Shown piece after piece: positions 35,238 through 45,618 of a DNA stretch of 64,000 bases (positions are counted from its first letter, which is position 1; each line of letters begins with the position of its first letter). The position numbers were made by a program, and so were the translations under genes. The DNA lies in assembly GCF_000764535.1 (NCBI RefSeq), contig NZ_CP009571.1, forward strand, positions 1,364,001 to 1,428,000. Reading direction: 5' to 3'. This DNA comes from Sphingomonas taxi. GTDB lineage: Bacteria > Pseudomonadota > Alphaproteobacteria > Sphingomonadales > Sphingomonadaceae. The notes beneath the pieces are model-generated. The model searched no databases. It was not told where the DNA came from and saw nothing but the letters and a program-made list of their open reading frames with translations.

Positions 35238-35561
35238 TCATTTCAGCGGGACGATCACCTCGTCGGGATGCGCGACGTTCAGTTCCTTGCGCACCATCTC
35301 GTCGACCATATCCGGATTGGCGTGATCCGGATCGAGCAGCGCCACGCGATTCTTGAGCACCGCGCGCTTCTGGTCGAGTGCGGCGAACTGTTTCTCCCGC
35401 CGCACCAGCTGCTTCTTGTAATCGCCGTAAGCGAGGATGCCGTTGGGCCCGAGCACTGCATAGGCGCCGAAGAACGCCATGATCGTCAGCCCCAGCGCCG
35501 GCAGCGCGGCCCGGCGCATCGTCCGGGCGAAAGCCGATGGTCTCTGTCCGCGTGCCGCCAT
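35238..35561 (-). CDS. ftsB: FtsB/DivIC-family septum formation initiator
   Basis: Small bitopic inner-membrane division protein. A short cytoplasmic basic end (RTMRR) is followed by one membrane helix (ALPALGLTIMAFFGAYAVLG), then a coiled coil (DYKKQLVRREKQFAALDQKRAVLKNRVALL) and LDPDHANPDMVDEMVRKELNVAHPDEVIVPL, the family signature. The ATG at 35561 is chosen because GCGAGG lies nine bases upstream; the ATG at 35570 touches that sequence. Location just downstream of enolase in the same direction is the usual arrangement for ftsB. Confidence 0.9.
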   Translation of the reverse strand: MAARGQRPSAFARTMRRAALPALGLTIMAFFGAYAVLGPNGILAYGDYKKQLVRREKQFAALDQKRAVLKNRVALLDPDHANPDMVDEMVRKELNVAHPDEVIVPLK

Positions 35562-35593
35562 GCCCTGCATCCTCGCTTGCCGTTCGTGCCGGA

Positions 35594-36883
<1,290 letters not shown>

Positions 36884-36952
36884 CTACCTCTGGGGCGTGA
36901 TGCGCGCGCTCTACCGCGCCGGCCGGGTCGCGGCAATCTCCGCGACGACGAG

Positions 36953-36978
36953 GGAACCGGGCCGGTCGGGCCGGGGTT
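36953..36978 (+). promoter_or_regulatory. Possible general-stress (EcfG-type) promoter
   Basis: GGAAC (36953-36957), 17 bases and GGTT (36975-36978) resemble the alphaproteobacterial EcfG consensus GGAAC-N16/17-CGTT, with one mismatch in the -10 part. It lies about 30 bases upstream of a YqjD-like gene, a class of gene often induced by stress. Confidence 0.4.
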
Positions 36979-37007
36979 GAGCGTGTCGAACATAGGAAGG
37001 GTGAGCC

Positions 37008-37463
37008 ATGGCCGATACCGATTTCACGACCGTCACCGACGGCGACACCACCGCTGCCGGCGCCACCGACGCCGCCGCGAGCAAGACCGACCAGGCCAAG
37101 CAGACGGTGAAGGACTATTCGTCCAAATACGGCGCACAGGCGACCGACCGCGTCCGCACCCTCGCCGAAACCGGCAAGGAGCGCGCCGTGGGCGGTCTCG
37201 ATCAGCTCTCGCAGCTGATCAACGACGCCGCGCAGCAGGTCGATGAGAAGCTCGGCGCGCAATATGGCGATTATGCCCGCACCGCCGCCGGCACGGTGTC
37301 CAACTTCGCCGAGCAGCTCAATGGCAAGGACACCGAGGAGCTGATCGAAGAAGCGCGCGAGTTCGTCCGCAAGAGCCCCGGCGTCGCGGTCGGCGTGGCC
37401 GCCGCGCTGGGCTTCGCGGTCGCCCGCCTCGTCCAGTCGGGTATCGACGGCAACAAGGCCTGA
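37008..37463 (+). CDS. YqjD/ElaB-like (DUF883-type) membrane-anchored protein
   Basis: A 151-residue protein. A Thr/Ala-rich N-terminus and a long amphipathic helix region (KTDQAKQTVKDYSSKYGAQATDRVRTLAETGKERA) lead to the pattern EFVRKSPGVAVGVAAALGFAVARLVQSG, a C-terminal membrane anchor typical of YqjD/ElaB proteins. E. coli YqjD binds ribosomes at the membrane in stationary phase; that role is not shown here. It is the first of four small genes, and a GGAAGG ribosome site is present. Confidence 0.78.
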   Translation: MADTDFTTVTDGDTTAAGATDAAASKTDQAKQTVKDYSSKYGAQATDRVRTLAETGKERAVGGLDQLSQLINDAAQQVDEKLGAQYGDYARTAAGTVSNFAEQLNGKDTEELIEEAREFVRKSPGVAVGVAAALGFAVARLVQSGIDGNKA

Positions 37464-37471
37464 TCGACCCC

Positions 37472-37813
37472 ATGGCGACGATCCAGCCGATGACCGAAGA
37501 CGACAGCATCGCCACGCTCGTCACGCAACTCGTCGATGACGCGCGCGGCCTCGCCAGTGCCGAGGTGGCATTGGTCAAGGCCCGCGTCGGCGAGCGCACC
37601 AGCGCCTATAAGAACGCGGCGATCTTCTTCGTCGCCGCTGCGGTGCTCGCGCTCGCCGGGCTAGTGGCGTTGCTCGTCGGGCTGATCCTCAGCCTCGCGA
37701 CGCTGATCGGCCCCGGTCTCGCCACCGCCGCGGTGGTGATCGGCGTGTTCGCGATCGCGGCGGTGCTGGCGATCGTCGGCAAGGGCCGGCTCGCGCCGGG
37801 GACGCCGCGATGA
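37472..37813 (+). CDS. YqjE-like (holin-X fold) membrane protein
   Basis: A 113-residue protein. An N-terminal cytoplasmic helix (IATLVTQLVDDARGLASAEVALVKARVGER) is followed by two membrane helices (AAIFFVAAAVLALAGLVALLVGLILSLA and LATAAVVIGVFAIAAVLAIVG). This is the usual YqjE partner of YqjD. The match to a holin-like domain does not imply a phage. It starts nine bases after the YqjD-like gene and overlaps the DUF3618 gene (ATGA). Confidence 0.8.
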   Translation: MATIQPMTEDDSIATLVTQLVDDARGLASAEVALVKARVGERTSAYKNAAIFFVAAAVLALAGLVALLVGLILSLATLIGPGLATAAVVIGVFAIAAVLAIVGKGRLAPGTPR

Positions 37814-38145
37814 GCGCGCCGCTCCCGACGTTGCGCCTCGCCGAGGCGGAAGCCGAAGCGCTCGCCGCGCGCGAGCGCCTCAACGCGACGCTCGGCAAGC
37901 TTCAGGTGCGGCTCAACCCGCGTGCTTTGGCCTTGCAGGCGGCGCGGGAGCTCACCGACAAGGGCGGCGCAGCGGCGCAGGCGAGCCTCAACACCGCGGT
38001 GCGCAACCCCGGTGCGGTAGCCGGCGCCACCGCGGTCGCCGGCCTGTTCCTCGCCCGCCATCGCATCGTCTCGCTGTTCCGGCGCAAACCCAAGCACAAG
38101 CCTGGCCATCGCGACCACGAACCCGGTCTCGGCCCGCAGGACTGA
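37810..38145 (+). CDS. DUF3618 family protein
   Basis: A 111-residue protein. The N-terminal pattern LRLAEAEAEALAARERLNATLGKLQVRLNPRALALQAARELTDKG is the DUF3618 signature. It is followed by a weak hydrophobic segment (PGAVAGATAVAGLFLARHR) and a basic tail (RRKPKHKPGHRDH). It is the third gene of the YqjD/YqjE module and is co-translated with YqjE through an ATGA overlap. Function is unknown beyond membrane association. Confidence 0.82.
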   Translation: MSAPLPTLRLAEAEAEALAARERLNATLGKLQVRLNPRALALQAARELTDKGGAAAQASLNTAVRNPGAVAGATAVAGLFLARHRIVSLFRRKPKHKPGHRDHEPGLGPQD

Positions 38146-38189
38146 CCCCGTACATCTGACCATAGCGCCCCCGCACGAAGGATAGACGC

Positions 38190-38573
38190 ATGACCGACAA
38201 TCACGACATCCACGCCCGTATCGACGACGCCAAGCATGTCGCGACCGACGCCGCCCGCCGCACCGTCGACGCGGTCGAGCACAACCCGCTAGCCATCGTC
38301 GCGGGCGGTCTCGCGATCGGCGCGCTCGCCGGCGCGCTGATCCCGCGGTCCGAGAAGGAGAAGGAGCTGCTCGCGCCGCTCGGCCGCACGCTCGGCGAAC
38401 GCGCCCGCGGCGCGATCCAGGCCGCCCGCGACGCCGGTGCCGGCGAGCTGCAGAATGCCGGCCTGTCGAAGGACGCGGCCAAGGATCAGGTCAAGTCGCT
38501 GTTCCAAGGCATCGCCAAGGCGGCGACCACCGCCGGCTCGGCCGCGGTCAAGACCGCCGCCAACAAGGGCTGA
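38190..38573 (+). CDS. Small membrane-associated protein of the YqjD module
   Basis: A 127-residue protein. An N-terminal amphipathic stretch (IHARIDDAKHVATDAARRTVDAVEHNPLAIVAGGLAIGALAGALIPRSEKEKELL) includes one short hydrophobic segment. The helical Ala-rich tail is reminiscent of YtxH/CsbD-like stress proteins, but I do not assign a family. It lies 44 bases after DUF3618 in the same direction and probably belongs to the same transcript. Confidence 0.7.
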   Translation: MTDNHDIHARIDDAKHVATDAARRTVDAVEHNPLAIVAGGLAIGALAGALIPRSEKEKELLAPLGRTLGERARGAIQAARDAGAGELQNAGLSKDAAKDQVKSLFQGIAKAATTAGSAAVKTAANKG

Positions 38574-38685
38574 CGCCGCGTGCCGCTGCCGGAGGGTCCG
38601 GCGGCGGCTGATGGCGTCGGGGGTTCAATATCGCAGCGCAACACGCTAGGGCGCTGGGCTTGACCCTCACACCCGGGATACGCGC

Positions 38686-38916
38686 ATGAGCAAGCTCCAC
38701 CTCGTCTTCGGCGGCCGCGTCAAGGACCCCCGCACCCTCGAATTCGCCGATCCGTCGAAGCTCGAGGTCGTCGGCATCTTCGCCGACTATGCCAGCGCCG
38801 AAAAGGCCTGGCGCGCCAACGCGCAACGCACCGTCGACGACGCCGAGATGAAGTTCGTCGTGGTCCACCTGCACCGCCTGCTCGAGCCGGAACTGCTGAC
38901 CCCGCCGGCGGCGTAA
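38686..38916 (+). CDS. DUF4170 family protein
   Basis: A 76-residue protein (MSKLHLVFGGRVKDPRTLEFADPSKLEVVGIFADYASAEKAWR...) typical of DUF4170 proteins in alphaproteobacteria. There is no signal or membrane segment. It carries the pattern YASAEKAWRANAQRTVDDAEMKFVVVHLHRL. Function is unknown. It is probably a single-gene unit, since repeats follow immediately. Confidence 0.85.
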   Translation: MSKLHLVFGGRVKDPRTLEFADPSKLEVVGIFADYASAEKAWRANAQRTVDDAEMKFVVVHLHRLLEPELLTPPAA

Positions 38917-39331
38917 GGCGCGGGCGGCGGGACAGGCCGCCGCTCCAGCCCCCACCATCGTCATCCCCGCGCAGGCGGGGATCCAGACGCGCGGACCTTG
39001 CGACCCCATCGCTACGTCGACGTTTATGGATTCTCGCCTGCGCGGGGATGACGATGGTGGGGAGGCAGAGGTATCTATCACACTTCATCCCGGCGAAAGC
39101 CGGGACCCATGGACGAGATGCCATCAGCGTGAGCGCGCCTTACGCCCGCTCCGCCCCCATGGGTCCCGGCTTTCGCCGGGATGACGAAGAGGGCTTTGGC
39201 GACCGAATAAAAGTCCTCCCCCGCCCGGGATAGGTGGCAGGCCGCAGGCCTGACGGAGGGGGAGGGATACGGCGCCAGCGGTCGTATACGACAACGCCCC
39301 CACCGCCCGGCTCAGATGAGCGCAAAACAGC
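38917..39331. repeat. Repeat-filled gap: two palindromic pairs and a third repeat type
   Basis: No gene is seen in these 415 bases. At 38952-39060 CCACCATCGTCATCCCCGC and its inverse face each other across about 60 bases. At 39084-39188 TTCATCCCGGCGAAAGCCGG and its inverse face each other. At 39215-39266 lies a CCTCCCCC...GGGGGAGG element with an inner CAGGCCGCAGGCCTG palindrome. They separate the convergent DUF4170 and greA genes. Confidence 0.8.
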
Positions 39332-39808
39332 TCAGATAAACTCGACCTTCGACACGACATAATAGCGATCGCCCGCCGGCACCGACACCTCGACCTCGTC
39401 GTCCACCCGACGACCGATCAGCGCGCGCCCCAGCGGCGAATTGTACGAAATCCGGCCGGTCTTGGCATTCGCCTCGGTCTGGCCGACGATCTGATACTTC
39501 ACCGGCTTGTCGTCGTCGTCGAGCAGCGTCACCGTCGCGCCGAACACCACCTTGTCGCCCGACAGTTCCAGCGGATCGATGATCTGCGCACGGGACAGTT
39601 TGTCCTCGATGTCGCTGATCGTCGCCTCATTCTGGCCCTGCTGTTCCTTCGCCGCATGATATTCGGCGTTTTCCGACAGATCGCCGTGCGCACGCGCTTC
39701 CTCGATCGCATCCACGATCTGGGGACGCTCGGCTTTCAGACGCTTCAGGTCCGCGACGAGCGTGTCATAGCCCTCCTGGAGCATCGGCATCTTTTCGACG
39801 GTCGCCAT
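39332..39808 (-). CDS. greA: Transcription elongation factor GreA
   Basis: Rescues backtracked RNA polymerase by stimulating transcript cleavage. The 158-residue protein has the N-terminal coiled coil with the acidic tip ([24 protein letters not shown]) and the C-terminal FKBP-like domain ([29 protein letters not shown]). Length and motifs are standard. It lies 77 bases downstream of carB in the same direction, as in many alphaproteobacteria. Confidence 0.97.
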   Translation of the reverse strand: MATVEKMPMLQEGYDTLVADLKRLKAERPQIVDAIEEARAHGDLSENAEYHAAKEQQGQNEATISDIEDKLSRAQIIDPLELSGDKVVFGATVTLLDDDDKPVKYQIVGQTEANAKTGRISYNSPLGRALIGRRVDDEVEVSVPAGDRYYVVSKVEFI

Positions 39809-39885
39809 ATCTACGTCCCCAATTCACTCATTCCCCGCGGCGGACCTCATCGGCCCGCCCCGCACATCACGTCATTATGTCGGGA

Positions 39886-42800
39886 TCAGTTGTGCGACTG
39901 CGAATAGTAGGATTGCAACGGCCGTACTTCAAGGGAGGTGACCCCGATTGCCGCCGCCGCCTGCACGCTGGCCGGCGCGGTGGTGAAATACGGAATCTTC
40001 TGAGCCAGCGCCGCCTGGCGGATCGGCTTCGAATCCTTCAGGCTCTGCCACCCCTCGGTGGTGTTGAAGATCAGCGTCACCTCGCCGTCCATGATCCGGT
40101 CGAGGATATGCGGCCGCCCCTGCGCAACCTTGTTCACCTTCTCCACCGTCAGCCCGACGGTTTCGAGGTAATCGGCGGTGCCACCGGTCGCGAGCACCTT
40201 GAAGCCATGCGCGAGCAACGACTTCACCGCCGGTACGATATGCGGCTTGTCGCCGCTCTTGACGCTGACGAACGCGGTGCCGCCGGTCGGCAGCACCGTG
40301 CCCGCGCCGAGCTGCGACTTGGCGAAGGCGGTGGTGAAATCGGGGTCGATCCCCATCACCTCGCCGGTGCTCTTCATCTCGGGCGACAGCACGGGATCGA
40401 TGCCGGGGAAGCGGTTGAACGGGAACACCGCTTCCTTGACCGCATAATAATCGATGTGGCGATCGATCGGCGGCAGGTCCTTCAATTTCTCGCCCGCCAT
40501 CACCCGGCTGGCGATCTTGGCGATCGGCACGCCGATCGCCTTGGCGACGAACGGTACGGTGCGCGACGCGCGCGGGTTGACCTCGATGAGATAGACCTCG
40601 CCGTCCTTCACCGCGAACTGGATGTTCATCAGCCCCTTGACCGACAGCGCATGCGCCAGCGCCACCGTCTGCCGCTCGATCTCGGCGATCGTCTCGGGGG
40701 TCAGCGAATAAGGAGGGATCGAACAGGCGCTGTCGCCCGAATGGACGCCAGCCTCCTCGATATGCTGCAACAGGCCGGCGACGACGACATCCTCGCCGTC
40801 GCAAATCGCATCGACGTCGACCTCGATCGCGTCGCGCAGATACTGGTCGATCAGCACCGGGCTCTCGCCCGACACCTGCACCGCGGTCTGGATGTAATCG
40901 TCGAGCTGCTGGAGCGAATCGACGATCTCCATCGCCCGCCCGCCGAGCACGTAGCTCGGCCGCATCAGCACGGGGTAGCCAATCCGCTCCGCCGCCGCGA
41001 CCGCCTCGTCGCGGCTGCGCGCGAGGCCATTCGCCGGCTGCTTGAGACGCAGCTTGTTGACCAATGCCGCGAACCGCTCGCGATCCTCGGCGAGGTCGAT
41101 CGCATCCGGGCTGGTGCCGAGGATCGGAATCCCCGCCTTCTCCAGCGCGCGCGCGAGGTTGAGCGGCGTCTGCCCGCCGAACTGGACGATCACCCCGACC
41201 AATTCGCCGCGGCTCTGCTCGACGTGCAGGATCTCCAGCACGTCCTCGGCGGTCAGCGGTTCGAAATACAGGCGGTCGGACGTGTCGTAATCGGTGCTCA
41301 CCGTCTCCGGATTGCAGTTGATCATGATCGTCTCATAGCCCGCATCGGCGAGCGCGAAGCAGGCGTGGCAGCAGCAATAGTCGAACTCGATGCCCTGCCC
41401 GATCCGGTTCGGCCCGCCGCCGAGGATCACCACCTTGCGGCGATCCGACGGCATGCTCTCGTCCTCGGGCTCGCCGAAGCTCGGCGCCTCATAGGTCGAA
41501 TACATATAGGGCGTCTTGGCGTCGAACTCCGCCGCGCAGGTGTCGATCCGCTTGAACACCGGACGCACGCCGAGCCGGTGGCGCAGGCTGCGCACCTCGT
41601 CCTCGGTGACGCCGCCGGTCATCGCGACCACCGCATCGTGGATCAGCCCCGAGCCGCGCGCGATGCCGCGCGCGTTGCCACGCAGATTGGCCGATTGCAG
41701 CGCCAGATAGGCGAGCCTCTTGTCGCTGAACCCCATCGCCTTGAGCCGGCGCATACCGGCGGCCTCGATCGGCAGGCCGTTGGTGCTGACCTCTTCCTCG
41801 GCGGCGACGATCTCGGCGAGCCGTTCGAGGAACCAGGGATCGAATTTGGCGATCGCATGGATCTCGGCGACGGTGAAGCCCTCGCGCAGCGCCTGCGCCG
41901 CGACCAGCAGCCGGTCCGGCGTTGCCACCGCGAGCGCCGCCTCGATCTCCGCGCGCGGCGCGCCGACCAGCCGCTCGACCGCGTTGAAGCCGGACAGGCC
42001 CGTTTCCAGCCCGCGCAGCGCCTTCTGCATCGATTCGTGGATGTTGCGGCCGATCGCCATCACCTCGCCGACCGACTTCATCGCGGTGCCGAGCACCGAT
42101 TCGGCACCCTTGAACTTCTCGAAGGCGAAGCGCGGGATCTTGGTGACGACATAGTCGATCGTCGGCTCGAACGATGCCGGCGTCGCGCCGGTGATGTCGT
42201 TCTCGATCTCGTCGAGCGTATAGCCGACCGCCAGCTTGGCGGCGACCTTGGCGATCGGGAAACCGGTCGCCTTGGACGCGAGCGCCGACGACCGCGACAC
42301 GCGCGGGTTCATCTCGATGACGACGAGGCGGCCATCCCTGGGATTGACCGCGAACTGGACGTTGGAGCCGCCGGTCTCGACGCCGATCTCTCGGAGTACC
42401 GCGATCGATGCGTTGCGCATGATCTGATATTCCTTGTCCGTCAGCGTCAGCGCCGGCGCGACGGTGATCGAATCGCCGGTGTGGACGCCCATCGGATCGA
42501 CATTCTCGATCGAGCAGATGATGATGGCGTTGTCGTTGCGATCGCGCACCACCTCCATCTCATATTCCTTCCAGCCGAGCAGCGATTCCTCGATCAGCAC
42601 CTCGGTGGTCGGCGACGCGTCGAGGCCCTTGCGGACCATGTCGACGAATTCCGAGCGGTTGTAGACGATGCCGCCGCCCGACCCGCCCATCGTGAAGCTC
42701 GGCCGGATGATCGCCGGCAGGCCGGTGATCTCGAGGCCGGCGAGCGCCTCCTCGACGGTATGCGCGATCGCCGAGCGGGCGCTTTCCAGCCCGATCTTGG

Positions 42801-43209
42801 TCATCGCATCCTTGAACTTGAGCCGGTCCTCCGCCTTGTCGATCGCCTCGGCGTCGGCACCGATCATCTGCACGCCGAACTTCTCTAGCGTGCCGTCGTG
42901 GAACAGCGCCAGCGCGGTGTTGAGCGCGGTCTGCCCGCCCATCGTCGGCAGGACCGCGTCGGGCCGCTCCTTCTCGATGATCTTGGCGACCACCGCGGGG
43001 GTGATCGGCTCGACATAGGTGGCGTCGGCCAGTTCGGGATCGGTCATGATCGTCGCCGGGTTCGAATTGACCAGGACGATGCGATAGCCCTCTTCCTTGA
43101 GGGCCTTGATCGCCTGCGTGCCCGAATAATCGAACTCGCACGCCTGCCCGATGACGATCGGCCCCGCGCCGATCACGAGGATGGAGGAGATGTCGGTGCG
43201 TTTGGGCAT
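39886..43209 (-). CDS. carB: Carbamoyl-phosphate synthase, large subunit
   Basis: Makes carbamoyl phosphate from bicarbonate, ammonia (from CarA) and two ATP for arginine and pyrimidine synthesis. The 1107-residue protein has the two homologous ATP-grasp halves ([22 protein letters not shown] and [20 protein letters not shown] mark their beginnings; [19 protein letters not shown] and [19 protein letters not shown] their metal sites) and the C-terminal MGS-like allosteric domain ([11 protein letters not shown]). Its ATG lies one base after a small DUF4177 gene that separates it from carA. Confidence 0.98.
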   Translation of the reverse strand: MPKRTDISSILVIGAGPIVIGQACEFDYSGTQAIKALKEEGYRIVLVNSNPATIMTDPELADATYVEPITPAVVAKIIEKERPDAVLPTMGGQTALNTALALFHDGTLEKFGVQMIGADAEAIDKAEDRLKFKDAMTKIGLESARSAIAHTVEEALAGLEITGLPAIIRPSFTMGGSGGGIVYNRSEFVDMVRKGLDASPTTEVLIEESLLGWKEYEMEVVRDRNDNAIIICSIENVDPMGVHTGDSITVAPALTLTDKEYQIMRNASIAVLREIGVETGGSNVQFAVNPRDGRLVVIEMNPRVSRSSALASKATGFPIAKVAAKLAVGYTLDEIENDITGATPASFEPTIDYVVTKIPRFAFEKFKGAESVLGTAMKSVGEVMAIGRNIHESMQKALRGLETGLSGFNAVERLVGAPRAEIEAALAVATPDRLLVAAQALREGFTVAEIHAIAKFDPWFLERLAEIVAAEEEVSTNGLPIEAAGMRRLKAMGFSDKRLAYLALQSANLRGNARGIARGSGLIHDAVVAMTGGVTEDEVRSLRHRLGVRPVFKRIDTCAAEFDAKTPYMYSTYEAPSFGEPEDESMPSDRRKVVILGGGPNRIGQGIEFDYCCCHACFALADAGYETIMINCNPETVSTDYDTSDRLYFEPLTAEDVLEILHVEQSRGELVGVIVQFGGQTPLNLARALEKAGIPILGTSPDAIDLAEDRERFAALVNKLRLKQPANGLARSRDEAVAAAERIGYPVLMRPSYVLGGRAMEIVDSLQQLDDYIQTAVQVSGESPVLIDQYLRDAIEVDVDAICDGEDVVVAGLLQHIEEAGVHSGDSACSIPPYSLTPETIAEIERQTVALAHALSVKGLMNIQFAVKDGEVYLIEVNPRASRTVPFVAKAIGVPIAKIASRVMAGEKLKDLPPIDRHIDYYAVKEAVFPFNRFPGIDPVLSPEMKSTGEVMGIDPDFTTAFAKSQLGAGTVLPTGGTAFVSVKSGDKPHIVPAVKSLLAHGFKVLATGGTADYLETVGLTVEKVNKVAQGRPHILDRIMDGEVTLIFNTTEGWQSLKDSKPIRQAALAQKIPYFTTAPASVQAAAAIGVTSLEVRPLQSYYSQSHN

Positions 43210-43210
43210 A

Positions 43211-43414
43211 TTATGCGGGCTTCTTAAAGATGAACATGATCTCGCTGGTCGTACCCCCGGCTTCGTAGCTCGGGGTGCTCACCAGTTCCCAACCGTCCAT
43301 GCCAAAATTGAGGAGAGCTTGATCCACCGTGATCTCGGCGGATTCACCCTTCCACGTGTAGCGCAGCAAGCCGGCTTGCAGTGTCGCGGTCTTGTAAAGC
43401 CAGCGACTGCTCAC
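43211..43414 (-). CDS. DUF4177 small protein nested in the car operon
   Basis: A 67-residue protein: a beta-strand start ([22 protein letters not shown]), then [20 protein letters not shown] and a C-terminal strand [10 protein letters not shown], the usual DUF4177 pattern (first strand, helix with GWELV, last strand). It starts with GTG overlapping the carA stop (GTGA) and ends one base before the carB start, so it must be made together with both subunits. Function is unknown. Tight coupling suggests a link with carbamoyl-phosphate synthase, but family members occur in many contexts. Confidence 0.82.
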   Translation of the reverse strand: MSSRWLYKTATLQAGLLRYTWKGESAEITVDQALLNFGMDGWELVSTPSYEAGGTTSEIMFIFKKPA

Positions 43415-44592
43415 CGCAGCGACCCCACGAACCGCTCGAAGAGGTACAGGCTGTCCTGCGGCCCCGGCGACGCCTCCGGGTGATATTGCACCGAGAATGC
43501 CGGCCGGTCGGTCAGCTCCAGCCCCGCATTCGAGCCGTCGAACAGCGACACGTGCGTCTCGCGGACGTTGGCGGGCAGCGAGTCCCGTTCGACCGCGAAG
43601 CCGTGGTTCATGCTGGTGATCTCGACCGCGCCGTCGGACAGGCGCTTGACCGGATGGTTGGCGCCGCGATGGCCCTGGAACATCTTGGTCGTCGTCGCGC
43701 CGACCGCGAGGCCGAGCAACTGATGGCCGAGGCAGATGCCGAACAGAGGCTTGCCGGTGTCGAGCAGCTGCCGGATCACCGGCACCGCATAGTCCCCGGT
43801 CGCCGCGGGATCGCCGGGGCCGTTGGACAGGAAGATGCCGTCGGGGCTGAGCGCCATCACCTCGTCGAACGTTGCCGCGGCGGGCAGCACCGTGACCTTC
43901 GCGCCGGCATGGACCAGATTGCGGAAGATGTTGTGCTTGCTGCCGTAATCGATCGCAACGACATGCGGGCGCTCGCCCTCGTCGGCACCGGCGTAACCGA
44001 AGCCGAGCCGCCACGGCCCGCCCTCGCGGCCCTCGCCCCACGCATAATGCGTCGCGGTGGAGACGTCCTTGGCGAGGTCCATCCCCTCCAGCCCGGGCCA
44101 GCCCTGTGCCATCGCCAGCAGCGCGTCGAGGTCGAAGTCGCCGCTCGCCGAATGCGCGACGACGCCGTTGGGCGCGCCACCCGCGCGGATGCGGCGGGTC
44201 AGGGCGCGCGTGTCGATCCCGGCGAGGCCGATCCGTGCGTGCCGCTGCATCCAGCCGTCGAGCCGCTCGACGCTGCGGAAGTTCGACGGCGCGGTCACGT
44301 CCTCGCGAACGATCATGCCGAGCGCGTGCGGCGCGTCCGCCTCGATATCGTCGGGGTTGGCGCCGACGTTGCCGATATGCGGGAAGGTGAAGGTGATGAT
44401 CTGCCCGGCGAAGCTGGGGTCGGTCATGATCTCCTGATAGCCGGTCATCGCGGTGTGGAAGCACACCTCGCCGACCGCGGCGCCTTCCGCCCCGAAACCG
44501 CGACCCCAGGCCACATCACCGTTGGCGAGGACCAGAACACCCGTCGCGCCGTCAGGCTTCGCAGGCATGGCAATGGGCTTGGCGTCGGCCAT
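43411..44592 (-). CDS. carA: Carbamoyl-phosphate synthase, small (glutaminase) subunit
   Basis: Hydrolyses glutamine and channels ammonia to CarB. The 393-residue protein has the N-terminal CarA domain (GEVCFHTAMTGYQEIMTDPSFAGQIITFTFPHIGN) and a class I glutamine amidotransferase domain. The nucleophile Cys is in GICLGHQLLGLA and the His/Glu pair in FSVQYHPEASPGP. The ATG at 44592 follows a GTAGGAG site. The stop overlaps the DUF4177 gene. Confidence 0.98.
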   Translation of the reverse strand: MADAKPIAMPAKPDGATGVLVLANGDVAWGRGFGAEGAAVGEVCFHTAMTGYQEIMTDPSFAGQIITFTFPHIGNVGANPDDIEADAPHALGMIVREDVTAPSNFRSVERLDGWMQRHARIGLAGIDTRALTRRIRAGGAPNGVVAHSASGDFDLDALLAMAQGWPGLEGMDLAKDVSTATHYAWGEGREGGPWRLGFGYAGADEGERPHVVAIDYGSKHNIFRNLVHAGAKVTVLPAAATFDEVMALSPDGIFLSNGPGDPAATGDYAVPVIRQLLDTGKPLFGICLGHQLLGLAVGATTTKMFQGHRGANHPVKRLSDGAVEITSMNHGFAVERDSLPANVRETHVSLFDGSNAGLELTDRPAFSVQYHPEASPGPQDSLYLFERFVGSLR

Positions 44593-44640
44593 GGCTTGGC
44601 GGGCACTCCTACAGTTTTCGTCTATGTCGCTAAGTGGCGC

Positions 44641-44669
44641 CCGCTAGACCCCTGCCCCCCTCAGGTCAA
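44641..44669 (-). promoter_or_regulatory. Possible carA promoter
   Basis: On the minus strand TTGACC (44669-44664), 17 bases and TAGCGG (44646-44641) lie about 50 bases before the carA start. The -10 match is weak. Confidence 0.35.
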
Positions 44670-44736
44670 CCGGTTCACGGGCGGCCGTTCCTCCGCTAGG
44701 CTCGGTCGCTTCCAGTGTTTCTTCGAGAGCTTCCCC

Positions 44737-45189
44737 ATGATTCGCGACGACATCAAGGCCGCCCAGGTCACCGCCATGAAGGCCGGCGACAAGGAATCGC
44801 GCAATGCGATCAGCCTGATACAGGCCGCCATCAAGAACCGCGACATCGAGCTGCGGACCAGCGGCAACACGCCCGACGACGATGCGGTGGTGGTCGAGGT
44901 GCTGCAGAAGATGGTCAAGCAGCGCCGCGAATCGATCGCGATGTACGAAACCGGCGGCCGCCAGGAACTCGCCGATGCGGAAAAGGCCGAGGTCGCGGTG
45001 ATCGAACGCTTCCTGCCGGCGCAGATGAGCGAGGCGGACACCACCGCCGCGATCCTCGCGATCAAGGAGGAGCTCGGCGCTACGGGCATGAAGGACATGG
45101 GCCGGGTAATGGCCGAACTGAAGGCGCGCCACGCCGCGAGCCTCGACATGAGCAAGGCGAGCGGTCTGGTGAAGGCGGCGCTGTCCTAA
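44737..45189 (+). CDS. GatB/YqeY domain protein
   Basis: A 150-residue stand-alone YqeY protein (IRDDIKAAQVTAMKAGDKESRNAISLIQAAIKNRDIELR, then ADAEKAEVAVIERFLPAQMSEAD and GATGMKDMGRVMAELKARH). The domain resembles the tRNA-binding tail of GatB; stand-alone forms are often next to dnaG and rpoD, as here. Their role is not firmly known. It is divergent from carA and separated from dnaG by a repeat-filled gap. Confidence 0.9.
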   Translation: MIRDDIKAAQVTAMKAGDKESRNAISLIQAAIKNRDIELRTSGNTPDDDAVVVEVLQKMVKQRRESIAMYETGGRQELADAEKAEVAVIERFLPAQMSEADTTAAILAIKEELGATGMKDMGRVMAELKARHAASLDMSKASGLVKAALS

Positions 45190-45618
45190 GCATCACGCGA
45201 AGCCGCGGCGAAGATTCGGTTCACGCGGAGGCGCGGAGGCGCGGAGAGAAGAAGGGTTGGTTCGCGCAGAGGCGCAGAGGCGCAGAGGTGTCGCGCCTGT
45301 AGAACGCGACACCTCCCACTCATTCGTCACCCCGGCGAACGCCGGGGCCCACGGTTGCGGTGAGGCCCGAGGTTGCGCGCCACCGCTCCACCAGCGCGTC
45401 CATGGGTCCCGACGTGCGTCGGGATGACGAATGGGGGCAGCGGCAGCTCTCTCTACCGTGAGGCGATCACGCCCCCTCCCCATACGCAACACCTCCGCGC
45501 CTCCTCGCCTCTGCGCGAACCAACCTTCTTCGTCTCTTCGCGCCTTCGCGTCTTCGCGCGAAACACCCCCAAACCGACTTGCCGAAAGCCGCCGCAGCGC
45601 GCATGGTAAAATCACGGC
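45190..45618. repeat. Repeat-filled gap: two composite octamer arrays around a palindromic pair
   Basis: No gene is seen in these 429 bases. At about 45193-45290 stands a block with GGAGGCGC repeats, a purine core (AGAAGAAGGGTTGGTTCGCG) and AGAGGCGC repeats. At 45483-45572 lies an inverted copy of the same design (CTCCGCGC / CTCTGCGCGAACCAACCTTC / CTTCGCGC). Between them is a facing palindrome pair (about 45326-45435: CGTCACCCCGGCG-CGCCGGGG and CCCGACGTGCGTCGGG). The layout resembles the gap at 17270-17933. Confidence 0.8.

Noticed and set aside
37472..37813. Phage holin as a sign of a prophage
   Set aside because: The small two-helix protein sits in a YqjD/YqjE/DUF3618 module and there are no other phage genes.
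39877..42888. 1003-codon plus-strand open frame over carB
   Set aside because: Antisense shadow of carB, whose motifs are complete.
45193..45572. Possible CRISPR array
   Set aside because: The repeats are 8-base units without spacers and no cas gene is near.
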